A stretch of 42,208 nucleotides of DNA from Rhodoglobus sp. (lineage in GTDB: Bacteria; Actinomycetota; Actinomycetes; Actinomycetales; Microbacteriaceae), in the NCBI GenBank assembly GCA_025463515.1, contig JAODAQ010000031.1, positions 1 to 42,208 on the forward strand, given 5' to 3'. Position 1 is the first letter of the stretch. Every line of letters begins with the position of its first letter. This document shows, piece by piece, positions 24,425 to 31,977 of this stretch. The translations under genes and the position numbers were made by a program. The notes beneath the pieces were generated by a model, which worked only from the letters and a program-made list of their open reading frames with translations, was not told where the DNA came from and searched no databases.

Positions 24425-25150
24425 CTAGAGACGTCGGGCTTCTACCCTGCAAAGCAAGCGCACATGCGCCGGAGCATCTGGATTCACTCGCTCTGCAACG
24501 ACTGAAATATCCCAGCCGTCCTTGATGCGCTGGTGCACATCGGCGCATAGCCAGTCCGGAACGTAACCAACAGTCTTGTTGCCAGCCGCATCCACGAGAA
24601 CGGCCTTCGGGTTCACCGCATTGGTCTCATCGAGCTTCAACGAGAGCGGGGATCCACTATGAAGGCTCTTGACAAGCTCCTCCGAGTCAGGAAAATGCCG
24701 CACGCCTGAAACAAAGAATCGACTGAGGAAGCTGTGTTCAACGTCCAGGGGAAGATCGACGACGTGGAAGGTGTCGGTTTCCCGACCGCCGCCCGTGCGA
24801 GCGAGCACCTCGAACGGGACATCGTCAGTCACGATGTCTTTGATGCCGAGCCATCCTAGGTAGCGCTCGTAGTGAGGTCGATCCGCCGACAGAATGCGGT
24901 TGGCGAAGAACGCTGGTACCTCGTCCGAAACGTAGGCGGCGTTCCGGTCCGGATACTCCAGCAAGGTGTTGAACGCAGGATCGTCCCACGCGGAAGCTAG
25001 GTAGCGGAAGGCAAAGCGGCCGGCAGAAAGGGCATCAAGCTGACCGACTTTGATGAATCGGCGAGAGGCTGGATTCTGCCAGACGAGGATCAGGGTGCGA
25101 CGGCTGCTGGCGAGGTCTAGTTGCAGTGGGTCGAGTGCTTCAGTAGCCAT
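24425..25150 (-). CDS. HipA-N/HipS-like and HIRAN domain protein
   Basis: This 241-residue protein appears to join two parts. Residues ~18-85 resemble the N-terminal subdomain of HipA kinases (TLILVWQNP, VGQLDALSAGRFAFRYL, then YVSDEVPAFFANRIL), the part that occurs as the separate protein HipS in HipBST systems. Residues ~143-235 fit a HIRAN domain (NAVNPKAVLVDAAGNKTVGYVP), known in DNA-repair helicases for binding DNA ends. The ATG at 25150 has a strong GGAGGAGG site and overlaps the kinase gene by 11 bases. It may act as inhibitor of the kinase and as sensor of damaged or foreign DNA; both are inference. Confidence 0.7.
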   Translation of the reverse strand: MATEALDPLQLDLASSRRTLILVWQNPASRRFIKVGQLDALSAGRFAFRYLASAWDDPAFNTLLEYPDRNAAYVSDEVPAFFANRILSADRPHYERYLGWLGIKDIVTDDVPFEVLARTGGGRETDTFHVVDLPLDVEHSFLSRFFVSGVRHFPDSEELVKSLHSGSPLSLKLDETNAVNPKAVLVDAAGNKTVGYVPDWLCADVHQRIKDGWDISVVAERVNPDAPAHVRLLCRVEARRL

Positions 25151-26096
25151 TGAGCAACCTCCTCCGATTTGTTTCCAGCATCTTGACCACAAATGTACGA
25201 GTGACAGGGGACATTATCGTGGTTGGTGGAACGTCAACTACCGATTGAACGTCTGCGATATCTAACGAGTCGAGGCGGGATCGCCAATAGTCGCGGGCGG
25301 TGGGCGAAGCGAGTTCAAGGGCTTCATTTGCGAGTTCAACAAGACCGGGTTGACCGACGAAATGACGACTCGTCCCTCGTTCTAGCCATCGCATCAGGTG
25401 TGCTTCGTCACCCAGCATACGTTGACGGCGCTCATCGCGCTCTTGGAAACCAAGTGCATTGCCATGATCGAAGGACGGCGCCAGGCGCAGTTCTTCACCA
25501 CGCAGCACAGTGGCCCAGTTCTCGTGATGTCGGTCTCGCCCGGAGACCCATGCATCCATCACAAGGTAACCGGCCCAAACGTCAAAGGCTCGGAAGTCGG
25601 CGGGCCAATCTATCTCGTCGGGCGCTGCGACGTTGTCGAGGGCGTCCCTCACAGCCGCCGGCGTGTAACCCGGATTCTCGCCTTGCACGGATTGGTCGTA
25701 GTCCGGAAAACGAGCAGACAATACGCTATTTCCGTGATCTAGGTATTCCAGCTGATCGTGGAGGACCGACTCCGAAACAATGCCCCGACGTTCAGCAAGC
25801 ATCGCGGGGCGAATCGCCGCCGTCGGTACTCCGATGAGTGCTGAAAGATGATGGACAACCCACTCAGCCCAGTCCTCCCCGCTGACTGTGCCATCTCGAT
25901 CGTCGAGGCGCGCGAGCTTCAACAGCCAACGCCGATCGCCCCAGGGAAGATCGACCCACCACTTCTCCTTCGAACCCATAGGTTCGTCGACGTCTGCTTC
26001 TGAGTAGACGAAATGGAGAGACTCCCACGCTGGCATGAAGCGAAAGTACCTCGGCAGCCAAGCAACGAGCACGAGCGACGTGCGCAGAGCCCGCAT
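25140..26096 (-). CDS. HipA-like protein kinase (HipT-like, lacking the N-subdomain)
   Basis: The protein is about 318 residues. Visible kinase elements are a candidate ATP lysine (DRRWLLKLAR, K60), an acidic helix (GEDWAEWVVHHL), the HipA-type catalytic loop GRDRHHENW with Asp188 and Asn193, and a metal-binding SFDHGNALGF with Asp210. The HipA N-terminal subdomain is missing and seems to be encoded in the next gene. HipA and HipT kinases phosphorylate aminoacyl-tRNA synthetases and stop growth; the target here is unknown. The start is uncertain: the ATG at 26096 lacks a clear ribosome site and one at 26036 is possible. It follows the STAND gene by 45 bases. No HipB-type DNA-binding gene accompanies it. 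Confidence 0.7.
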   Translation of the reverse strand: MRALRTSLVLVAWLPRYFRFMPAWESLHFVYSEADVDEPMGSKEKWWVDLPWGDRRWLLKLARLDDRDGTVSGEDWAEWVVHHLSALIGVPTAAIRPAMLAERRGIVSESVLHDQLEYLDHGNSVLSARFPDYDQSVQGENPGYTPAAVRDALDNVAAPDEIDWPADFRAFDVWAGYLVMDAWVSGRDRHHENWATVLRGEELRLAPSFDHGNALGFQERDERRQRMLGDEAHLMRWLERGTSRHFVGQPGLVELANEALELASPTARDYWRSRLDSLDIADVQSVVDVPPTTIMSPVTRTFVVKMLETNRRRLLNGY

Positions 26097-26141
26097 TCGG
26101 CTTGATACGATGTGCCTCGCAGACGCCGCCCCGTGCGATTC

Positions 26142-29100
26142 TTAGCCCGCTTGGGAGGTGTCCATGTCTGCTTGCAGCGCAAAAAGGCCGGCTTCGCTGA
26201 GCATCTCTGCCAACCGCGCCGCTGCGGGATTGACCTGCCCGAGGTCGATTCGTGAGAGGTCAACGGCAAGCTGGGCGCCCTGCGCATCGTCGGCTTGAAC
26301 CTCGATTGCGAGGTCCGTCGCCTTTTCGACTGCGGAACGCCATGATGCAGGGTCGCCGACTTCGATCGTTAGGCGCTCAGGTAATGGTTGTGGAGTCAAA
26401 AGTTCGGGCCATCCACTGGGTCGGTGGAGTAGCAGATTCTTGTCCTGAGAGATCGAGACTAGCTGGTCGAGATAGGCGCCCATCCTGGCGCGGTAGACAC
26501 GAGAAATCTCCTGAAGGCCGTGCGCGACCTGAACGATTCGCAGGTATTCCTCGGTAGCGGGAACCCCTCGCGAGCCCGGCCCGAACAGTACGACGCCGAT
26601 CGGAATGGCGAGCTCACCGTCGCGGATCGATGCGACCACCCGACTGTCAAATCCGCTTGCGGCACGCGCATCTGGCTCCCATTCGCGGAGCGCTCGCTCG
26701 GTGGCGGCCCAGTCGTCGATGGCGACCGCTATGCCGACGCCGAGGTGATTCCATGCGGGGACTGGGTCGGTGGCTTCGTAGGTCACTGCGCTCAGGTCAG
26801 TGACTCCGGCCGCTGCCAGCCGCGCCACAATCGCGTTCGTGGTTGTAGCTGCTTGGGCCGCTGCCAGGTCGCCCAACGCTTTCGTAAGGTCATCCGCATT
26901 GATCTGCGTGACTTGGAGCGAGACGGGCGGGACGTTTTCGAAGGAGGTCAGCAGTCGAGACGCGATTTGTACTGAGTCGCGGAGGGCGTTCGGCAGCGTG
27001 GGGCCGAGCGCCGAATAGATGGGTAGCTGAGGTTGCGCCACAGCCTCGTCGAAGACCTTGAGTGTGTCAGCCAGCCGGAGGCCTGCACCGTGAGTGGCGT
27101 TCTGCTCGAATTCAGATCGGACAATTTGGTACAAGGAGCCGGTCACCGCATCGTAGAACTTCCTCGCTTTGTCTGATTCCTTGATTCGCACCTCTAGGTC
27201 GGCTGCGTTGGTTCCGAGTAGTGCGGCTGCCTCGTCGAGGAACGGGCGTCGTGCCGGAATGCCAGGCATCCTTGCGGCTTCGGCCGCGACTCGCCGGACT
27301 CTGTCGGACCACATGCGTCGTCGGCCAGCGTTGTCGTTTGCGGCAAGTCGGCGTGGAAGCTCGTCAAGGAGCGCTGAGAGTTCACCTGCCAGCGCAGCCT
27401 GCTGCCGGCAACGGTCCGACCAGCGCTCATGGTTTCGCATTGACATTGTCGCGGTTTGCACCGCGATGTTTCGTCTCTGCTCGACCGCTCTGGGAATGAC
27501 GCCAGCACGAATTTGCTTGTGGCCGTCGGTGGGCACACCCATCATGCTGGTGCCGCCGTCGGCCTGGACGATGTCGACAGTGACAAGGTCAAGTTCCGGA
27601 CACATGTCGAACAGGCGCCGCACCAACCGAACCGCCTGTGCATTAATCGAGCTGGGGTCGGTCCCCGGTTGGTCCGGGTAGGGATCCCGCTCGTCCAGGT
27701 GCTCGGCTCGGGCGAAGGCCCTTGCGGTGGCCACGCGGGCGAGGTCAGAGCGGGGCGGTCGCGCGAGCGCACTTGGCGAATCGGGGAGCGCTGAAGCGGC
27801 GATCGTCTCGACAGCAGCTTCGTACGCAGAAGGATCAGCAGCGACGGCGAGTTCCACTCGGTCCGCAACCGGCCCGAACAGGTCATCCACGACCGCGGGT
27901 TCGGGGTTGTTGGCCGAGAAGAGTGCGGCGACGAGTTGCGCACGCAGCCCCACGCTCCGAAGGCTTCCCGCATCGACGGGGTGGGTTTCGAGCACGCGTG
28001 CCACGTCTGCGGCGGATACCGCCACCCGCCCCTCGATCGCCTCGAGGAGCGCGACAGCCGATTCGAGGTCGCCTTCTACGAGCGCCATGCTGACGACGTT
28101 CGGCTCGAGTGCGGCGAGTACCGCATCGACGGAGATCGACGACCATTGGGGCAGTCGCAACGCGAGATCTCTAACCAATTGAAACATGTTTGTGTTCGCA
28201 AACAAGTTGGATTGCTGCTGCGAATAGGCCATGAGCAGGAAGTCCGCCGGATCCGCCGTCTCGGGTACCGAGCTGCTGACAAGCGGGAGCGCAACATGCA
28301 CGTAGGTCAGCGCATCGAGGCGCTCCGCGACTTGGACCCACTCGGCTATCCAGCTCGCCGTAGTTCTATCGAGCCGCTCTGTCCCTTGGCGAACCTGCTC
28401 GCGGACTAGGTCTGCAAGCGCGGCGAACTCTCTCGTGAGGCCGAGCATGCTAGTTGAACGCCTGGCAAGTCGAATTGCCGCCCTGCGGGTTAGCTCCGGG
28501 CGCAGCCGTGGCTCGACCCCGGAGATGGCTCGGGCGTAGGTTGCACCCAGCGTGGGTGGCGGGCTCCCGTGGAGCACCTCGACCAGAACCTCGGCCCGAA
28601 GGTCGTGGAGTGCTCTCCAAGCCGTTGCGTCCTCAACGGCAATGAGGTGCTCGTCGCGAAGGATTTGAAGCGATCGGGACAGATCGCCGTGCGCGCACAT
28701 TGGGGCCAGTTGTTCCGCGGGAAGGGCATGGCCCAGAGTATGAAGGGTCACGATATAGCGGAGAGCTTCGATGGCAAGCGGATCCCTCTCGGAGAGGCTC
28801 GCAACCTGCTCCTCCAGCACCTGCCGGAGATGATGACCTGTGGTCGCGAAAGCGATCATTTCCATCAAGAGGCCGTCTCCGCGTTCGATCGCCTCCTCGG
28901 GCTCAACTACGACATCGATGCCCGAGGCCTGAAGCGTTCGTATCACCGATTGCGCGGAGTCCGCCATCAGACGGGAATCAACCAACGCTGCGCGCCGCGC
29001 GAGCTCTGGAGTTAGGTCCTCCTGCCTGCAGCCGCCGAGGACCGACACCCCAGCCATGGCAAGAAGCTCGTCGCGCGCGGCTGGCCACGCAGCAGTACGT

Positions 29101-30269
29101 GCCCGGCCTAAGTCATCGATGCACACCAACACAGGCCGCGTCGATTCCGGAGCAAGGGCAGCGACATGATCGACGAGAAGCACCACGTCGTCGTCCGAGG
29201 AAACCCGCGTAACACGAATGACGCGGGATCCGTCGGCGATCATCGATGCGGTCCTCCACAACAGTGCAGATTTGCCCGTGCCGCTCGGCCCGACGATAAG
29301 CGCCTGGCGAGATTGCTTGAGGGCCTCGAGGGTCAGCTCGGTCTCGGTGATACGGATAACGTCGAGCCCGGACGCAATGTGCGAGGGAAGGACCGCAACG
29401 CCGCTAAAGAACATTGCCGAGTCGTCAGGGCTCTCGGCCGAGAAGTCGGCGAACTCGCACACGCCGGAATCGACAGCACGGGAAAGGCGTCTCAGGTCTG
29501 TCGCGCGCTGGACGTCCTCGATAAGGCGATCGAGGCGCGCCCGCTCGAATACTAGGGCGTCGTCGAGCCGGCGCGAGCGCTGCCCGCCAGCCATTTCACC
29601 CAGCTCGTGCACCAGATGCGCGTGGGCCGTGACAGCCACTGCGGCGGCGGCACCATACGCAGAAAGCAACCCCTGCACGATTCCCGGCTTCAGCGGACTC
29701 GGAACGAGGACTGTCGAGGCTATGGCGAGCGCATCGTCGATCTCTTGCGAACTCATTCCACGGCTCGAGAGTGCGGAGCGGATGTTCTCGAGATTTTCCT
29801 GCCCGGCGAGGCTCGCGCTCCAGCCGGTGACGGGAACATTAGAGGCGTACGGTTCATTTGTCACAATCGCGATACGCAGGGGAATCTCGCTCTGTATCCT
29901 GCGTAGCTCGAGCGCGTGGGCTATCGCGTCGGCGACTCCGGATGCCCCGAGGGGGTTACCAGGCGAGCGTTCCTTCGACTGCACGAACAGCCAACTGCCG
30001 TCCGCCAGCCGGCCGTCGATGTCCTCGAATCCTTCGGGTCGCACCGCGTTGACGTCTGGCCAACCTTCGGCACCTGAACGTGCGAGCATCGCAGCGGATA
30101 AGCCAACCTGATAGGTAACTCCTGCGACGTTGCGCGCACCATGGCGTAGTCGAGCGAAGATTTCCTCCGGGTTAACAGCCTCCACGCGCGTTGCCGGAGC
30201 GGCCGCCACTCGGCGCGCGGCTCGCCTTGCGGCCTCCCCGGCGCTTCCTCGCCCACCGTTACGCGGCAC
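26142..30269 (-). CDS. STAND-type NTPase with N-terminal PD-(D/E)xK-like nuclease region (Avs-like)
   Basis: This protein is about 1375 residues. Residues ~35-150 have the pattern of a restriction-type nuclease (VTYQVGLSAA, then E82-D83-x-D with VQ97-x-K99), seen also in Cap4/DUF4297 effectors. A P-loop NTPase follows: Walker A GPSGTGKS at 327-334, Walker B VLVCIDD near 380-386, and a GGCR sensor-like turn near 415. The last ~850 residues are helical and repeat-like, as in sensor regions of antiviral STAND (Avs) proteins. The likely model is phage protein sensing, NTPase assembly and DNA cutting; this is inferred from layout. I chose the GTG at 30269 (AGAGGA site upstream); a TTG start at 30419 would add 50 residues. 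It is the first island gene after the tRNA. Confidence 0.75.
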   Translation of the reverse strand: MPRNGGRGSAGEAARRAARRVAAAPATRVEAVNPEEIFARLRHGARNVAGVTYQVGLSAAMLARSGAEGWPDVNAVRPEGFEDIDGRLADGSWLFVQSKERSPGNPLGASGVADAIAHALELRRIQSEIPLRIAIVTNEPYASNVPVTGWSASLAGQENLENIRSALSSRGMSSQEIDDALAIASTVLVPSPLKPGIVQGLLSAYGAAAAVAVTAHAHLVHELGEMAGGQRSRRLDDALVFERARLDRLIEDVQRATDLRRLSRAVDSGVCEFADFSAESPDDSAMFFSGVAVLPSHIASGLDVIRITETELTLEALKQSRQALIVGPSGTGKSALLWRTASMIADGSRVIRVTRVSSDDDVVLLVDHVAALAPESTRPVLVCIDDLGRARTAAWPAARDELLAMAGVSVLGGCRQEDLTPELARRAALVDSRLMADSAQSVIRTLQASGIDVVVEPEEAIERGDGLLMEMIAFATTGHHLRQVLEEQVASLSERDPLAIEALRYIVTLHTLGHALPAEQLAPMCAHGDLSRSLQILRDEHLIAVEDATAWRALHDLRAEVLVEVLHGSPPPTLGATYARAISGVEPRLRPELTRRAAIRLARRSTSMLGLTREFAALADLVREQVRQGTERLDRTTASWIAEWVQVAERLDALTYVHVALPLVSSSVPETADPADFLLMAYSQQQSNLFANTNMFQLVRDLALRLPQWSSISVDAVLAALEPNVVSMALVEGDLESAVALLEAIEGRVAVSAADVARVLETHPVDAGSLRSVGLRAQLVAALFSANNPEPAVVDDLFGPVADRVELAVAADPSAYEAAVETIAASALPDSPSALARPPRSDLARVATARAFARAEHLDERDPYPDQPGTDPSSINAQAVRLVRRLFDMCPELDLVTVDIVQADGGTSMMGVPTDGHKQIRAGVIPRAVEQRRNIAVQTATMSMRNHERWSDRCRQQAALAGELSALLDELPRRLAANDNAGRRRMWSDRVRRVAAEAARMPGIPARRPFLDEAAALLGTNAADLEVRIKESDKARKFYDAVTGSLYQIVRSEFEQNATHGAGLRLADTLKVFDEAVAQPQLPIYSALGPTLPNALRDSVQIASRLLTSFENVPPVSLQVTQINADDLTKALGDLAAAQAATTTNAIVARLAAAGVTDLSAVTYEATDPVPAWNHLGVGIAVAIDDWAATERALREWEPDARAASGFDSRVVASIRDGELAIPIGVVLFGPGSRGVPATEEYLRIVQVAHGLQEISRVYRARMGAYLDQLVSISQDKNLLLHRPSGWPELLTPQPLPERLTIEVGDPASWRSAVEKATDLAIEVQADDAQGAQLAVDLSRIDLGQVNPAAARLAEMLSEAGLFALQADMDTSQAG

Positions 30270-30552
30270 CGCTTTTCCTCTCGTCCGGGCCGAGACAGCA
30301 ACTAGCGCCCCTGCTTCGGGAGCCGTGCTAGCTCGGAGCCGTTCGGCGCCGACTTCCGACGCGTCGCAAGTAATCGAGCGCCTGTCCAGTTTGGCATCCG
30401 TCACCGACCAAGAAACCAAGGTGGCATCGCCTGCTCGGCGAAAAGCACCGTCTTGAGCCGTTCAAGCGGCGTTCCCACCGGTAACGAAGTGGTCAAGATG
30501 TGGGCAAAATGCAATCAACGAGTCAGGAATGACGCGCTGATCAGCATTTTTC
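30270..30552. other. Right island margin between the STAND gene and tRNA-Ser
   Basis: About 280 bases with no gene if the GTG start at 30269 is right. No strong promoter for the minus-strand island genes can be read. A GTGGGCAAA motif at 30500-30508 matches one at 23211-23219 near the left end. Confidence 0.5.
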
Positions 30553-30642
30553 TGGCGGAACCGGTGGGATTTGAACCCACGGTGGGCTCTCACCCACACA
30601 ACTTTTCGAGAGTTGCACCTTCGGCCGCTCGGACACGGTTCC
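30553..30642 (-). tRNA. tRNA-Ser, anticodon CGA
   Basis: A 90-base gene including an encoded CCA. The acceptor strands are GGAACCG and CGGTTCC, the anticodon arm is CAACT-CTCGAAA-AGTTG with anticodon CGA (reads UCG), a long variable arm typical of serine tRNAs follows, and the T-arm is GTGGG-TTCAAAT-CCCAC. The 3' end (30555-30578) is the insertion site of the island and remains intact. Confidence 0.97.
30555..30578. repeat. Right attachment repeat, inside tRNA-Ser
   Basis: The 24 bases repeated at 23083-23106. This copy belongs to the complete tRNA, so the insertion restored the gene. Confidence 0.9.
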
Positions 30643-30652
30643 GGGAGAGAGT

Positions 30653-30682
30653 TTAGTACACGGCGGGCGCGCCTAGTGTCGA
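30653..30682 (-). promoter_or_regulatory. Probable tRNA-Ser promoter
   Basis: On the minus strand TCGACA (30677-30682), an 18-base spacer and TACTAA (30653-30658), ending 10 bases before the tRNA. It overlaps the ribosome site region of the divergent GDSL gene. Confidence 0.55.
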
Positions 30683-30685
30683 GGC

Positions 30686-31402
30686 ATGGAGTTCGTCGTC
30701 CTGGGGCTCGCCATCGCGCTGTGGGTGGTCTACCTGGTGCGCCGCCAGAGGCTGTGGCGGGGGCGGCTGGCCGAGGCCATTCCGGTGCACTCGAAGTTCT
30801 GGCGGGATCGCAAGAAGGTGGCCGGCGAGCGGTTGTATGTGGCGATCGGGGATTCCGCGGCGCAGGGCATCGGTGCGAGCCGTCCGGCCCACAGCTACGT
30901 GGGCGTGCTCGCGAAGCGGCTCGGCGGCGGCTACCGGGTGGTGAACCTCGGCATCTCGGGGGCGACGGTACGTATGGCTATCGAGCGCGAGCTGCCCGCG
31001 CTCGCCACGCTCCAGCCCGACATCGTGACCGTGAGCGTCGGCGCGAACGATATCGCGGGCTTCGACGAGGAGCGGTTCGCCCGCGACATCCGGGAGCTCT
31101 TCGATGCCCTGCCCCCGCACGCGATCGTCGCCGACCTGCCCAGCTTCTACTTCCTGCCGGGTGAGAAGAGGGTGGCGGTGGCCAACCGCATAGTCCGGGA
31201 TGCCGCGGCAGAGCGCGGGCTCGTCGTCGCGCCCCTGCACGCCCGCACCCGCTGGCAGGGGCTGTGGGGCGTGAGCACCCAGTTCGCGGGCGACCTGTTC
31301 CACCCGAACGACCGCGGCTACCGGGTCTGGGCCTCGGCGTTCGAGTCAGCCGTCGATGCGCGGGCGGCGGCTGTGGAGGACGGCTCCGACGAAGCAGGCT
31401 AG
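30686..31402 (+). CDS. SGNH/GDSL-type hydrolase with N-terminal membrane anchor
   Basis: This 238-residue protein begins with a membrane helix (residues ~3-18, VVLGLAIALWVVYLV) and a basic stretch. The SGNH hydrolase core follows: catalytic Ser57 in GDSAAQG, the GAND block (residues 119-122), and D203-x-x-H206 in DLFHPND. Such enzymes are esterases or lipases acting on lipids or acetylated polymers; here it would be membrane-tethered, and the substrate is not evident. The ATG at 30686 has GAGG just upstream. It is divergent from tRNA-Ser, and its 3' end overlaps a small convergent gene by 57 bases. Confidence 0.9.
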   Translation: MEFVVLGLAIALWVVYLVRRQRLWRGRLAEAIPVHSKFWRDRKKVAGERLYVAIGDSAAQGIGASRPAHSYVGVLAKRLGGGYRVVNLGISGATVRMAIERELPALATLQPDIVTVSVGANDIAGFDEERFARDIRELFDALPPHAIVADLPSFYFLPGEKRVAVANRIVRDAAAERGLVVAPLHARTRWQGLWGVSTQFAGDLFHPNDRGYRVWASAFESAVDARAAAVEDGSDEAG

Positions 31403-31627
31403 AACCACCACGACGACGCCGCAGCCGATCACGGCGGGCTCGAGCCCCACGGCGAAAGGCGGGTACGCCCCGAGCGACCCGTCGGGCAGCAGGTACACGC
31501 GGTTGCCCGAGGTGCTCGACGGCGCCAGCGGGTGGTCGAGGTAGGCCGCCGTCGAGCGCCAGAGCGCGAGGCATCCGGCCACGACGACGAGCCCGCCGCC
31601 GACGAGGAGCGCGAGGACCGGTCTCAC
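31346..31627 (-). CDS. Small membrane protein with two helices
   Basis: The product is 93 residues from a GTG at 31627 that overlaps the upstream stop as GTGA. It has two hydrophobic segments (PVLALLVGGGLVVVAGCLAL and PAVIGCGVVVVVLACFVGA) around a ~40-residue loop containing YLDHPLAPSS. No family is recognised. It is coupled to the 101-residue membrane protein before it, which suggests they work together. Its 3' end overlaps the convergent hydrolase gene. Confidence 0.65.
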   Translation of the reverse strand: MRPVLALLVGGGLVVVAGCLALWRSTAAYLDHPLAPSSTSGNRVYLLPDGSLGAYPPFAVGLEPAVIGCGVVVVVLACFVGAVLHSRRPRIDG

Positions 31628-31929
31628 CGTCGCCACTGGACGGCGTGCACGAACACGACGCCGGAGAGGGTCGCAAGGCCGACCCCGACCAGCCACGGCG
31701 CGACGGCCTGGAGCAACTGTGGGACGACGTAGAAGGTGACCGTGTTGTCGAGGTTCGGGGAGCTGAGCGCGAGCGTGGAGTAGTAGAGGGCCGCGGCGCC
31801 GGCGGCGGTGAAGACGACGGCGAGCACCCAGAGGACGATCAGCCAGGGATTGCGACCGCGGGTCTCGACGGGCTCGACCACCGGCTCGAAGCCGCGCTGG
31901 AACGCCGGGTCGTACCGTTCATCCACCAC
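31624..31929 (-). CDS. Small membrane protein with two helices
   Basis: The product is 101 residues from a GTG at 31929 preceded by GAGGGAG. A second GTG directly after is equally possible. An acidic cytoplasmic start (DERYDPAFQRGFEP) leads to two hydrophobic helices (PWLIVLWVLAVVFTAAGAAAL and APWLVGVGLATLSGVVFVHA). No family is recognised. It is divergent from radA with about 50 bases between, and coupled to the 93-residue membrane protein. Confidence 0.7.
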   Translation of the reverse strand: MVDERYDPAFQRGFEPVVEPVETRGRNPWLIVLWVLAVVFTAAGAAALYYSTLALSSPNLDNTVTFYVVPQLLQAVAPWLVGVGLATLSGVVFVHAVQWRR

Positions 31930-31977
31930 GCTGGCTCCCTCGACTGCGTTGTCGTTGCCCAAGCCTAAGCTTGCCGC

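Larger units (their letters stand above)
23083..30578. mobile_element. Genomic island in tRNA-Ser(CGA) carrying a defence-like gene set
   Basis: The segment between the 24-bp direct repeats is about 7.5 kb. It contains four minus-strand genes: a nuclease-STAND NTPase, a HipA-like kinase, a HIRAN/HipS-like protein and a HEPN-like protein. By eye its base composition is visibly less GC-rich than the flanking sugar and core genes, most clearly at 23.1-26.1 kb. No integrase, relaxase or phage structural gene is seen, so the element is probably a remnant, a satellite moved in trans, or a cargo island that lost its recombinase. Confidence 0.85.

Noticed and set aside
29900-30419. TTG at 30419 as start of the STAND protein
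   Set aside because: It is possible, but the added 50 residues have no domain character and no ribosome site, while the GTG at 30269 has AGAGGA at proper distance. It is kept as an alternative only.
30453-30656. Small plus-strand reading containing LAEPVGFEPTVGS
   Set aside because: This phrase is the typical false translation of an antisense tRNA 3' end and falls over tRNA-Ser.
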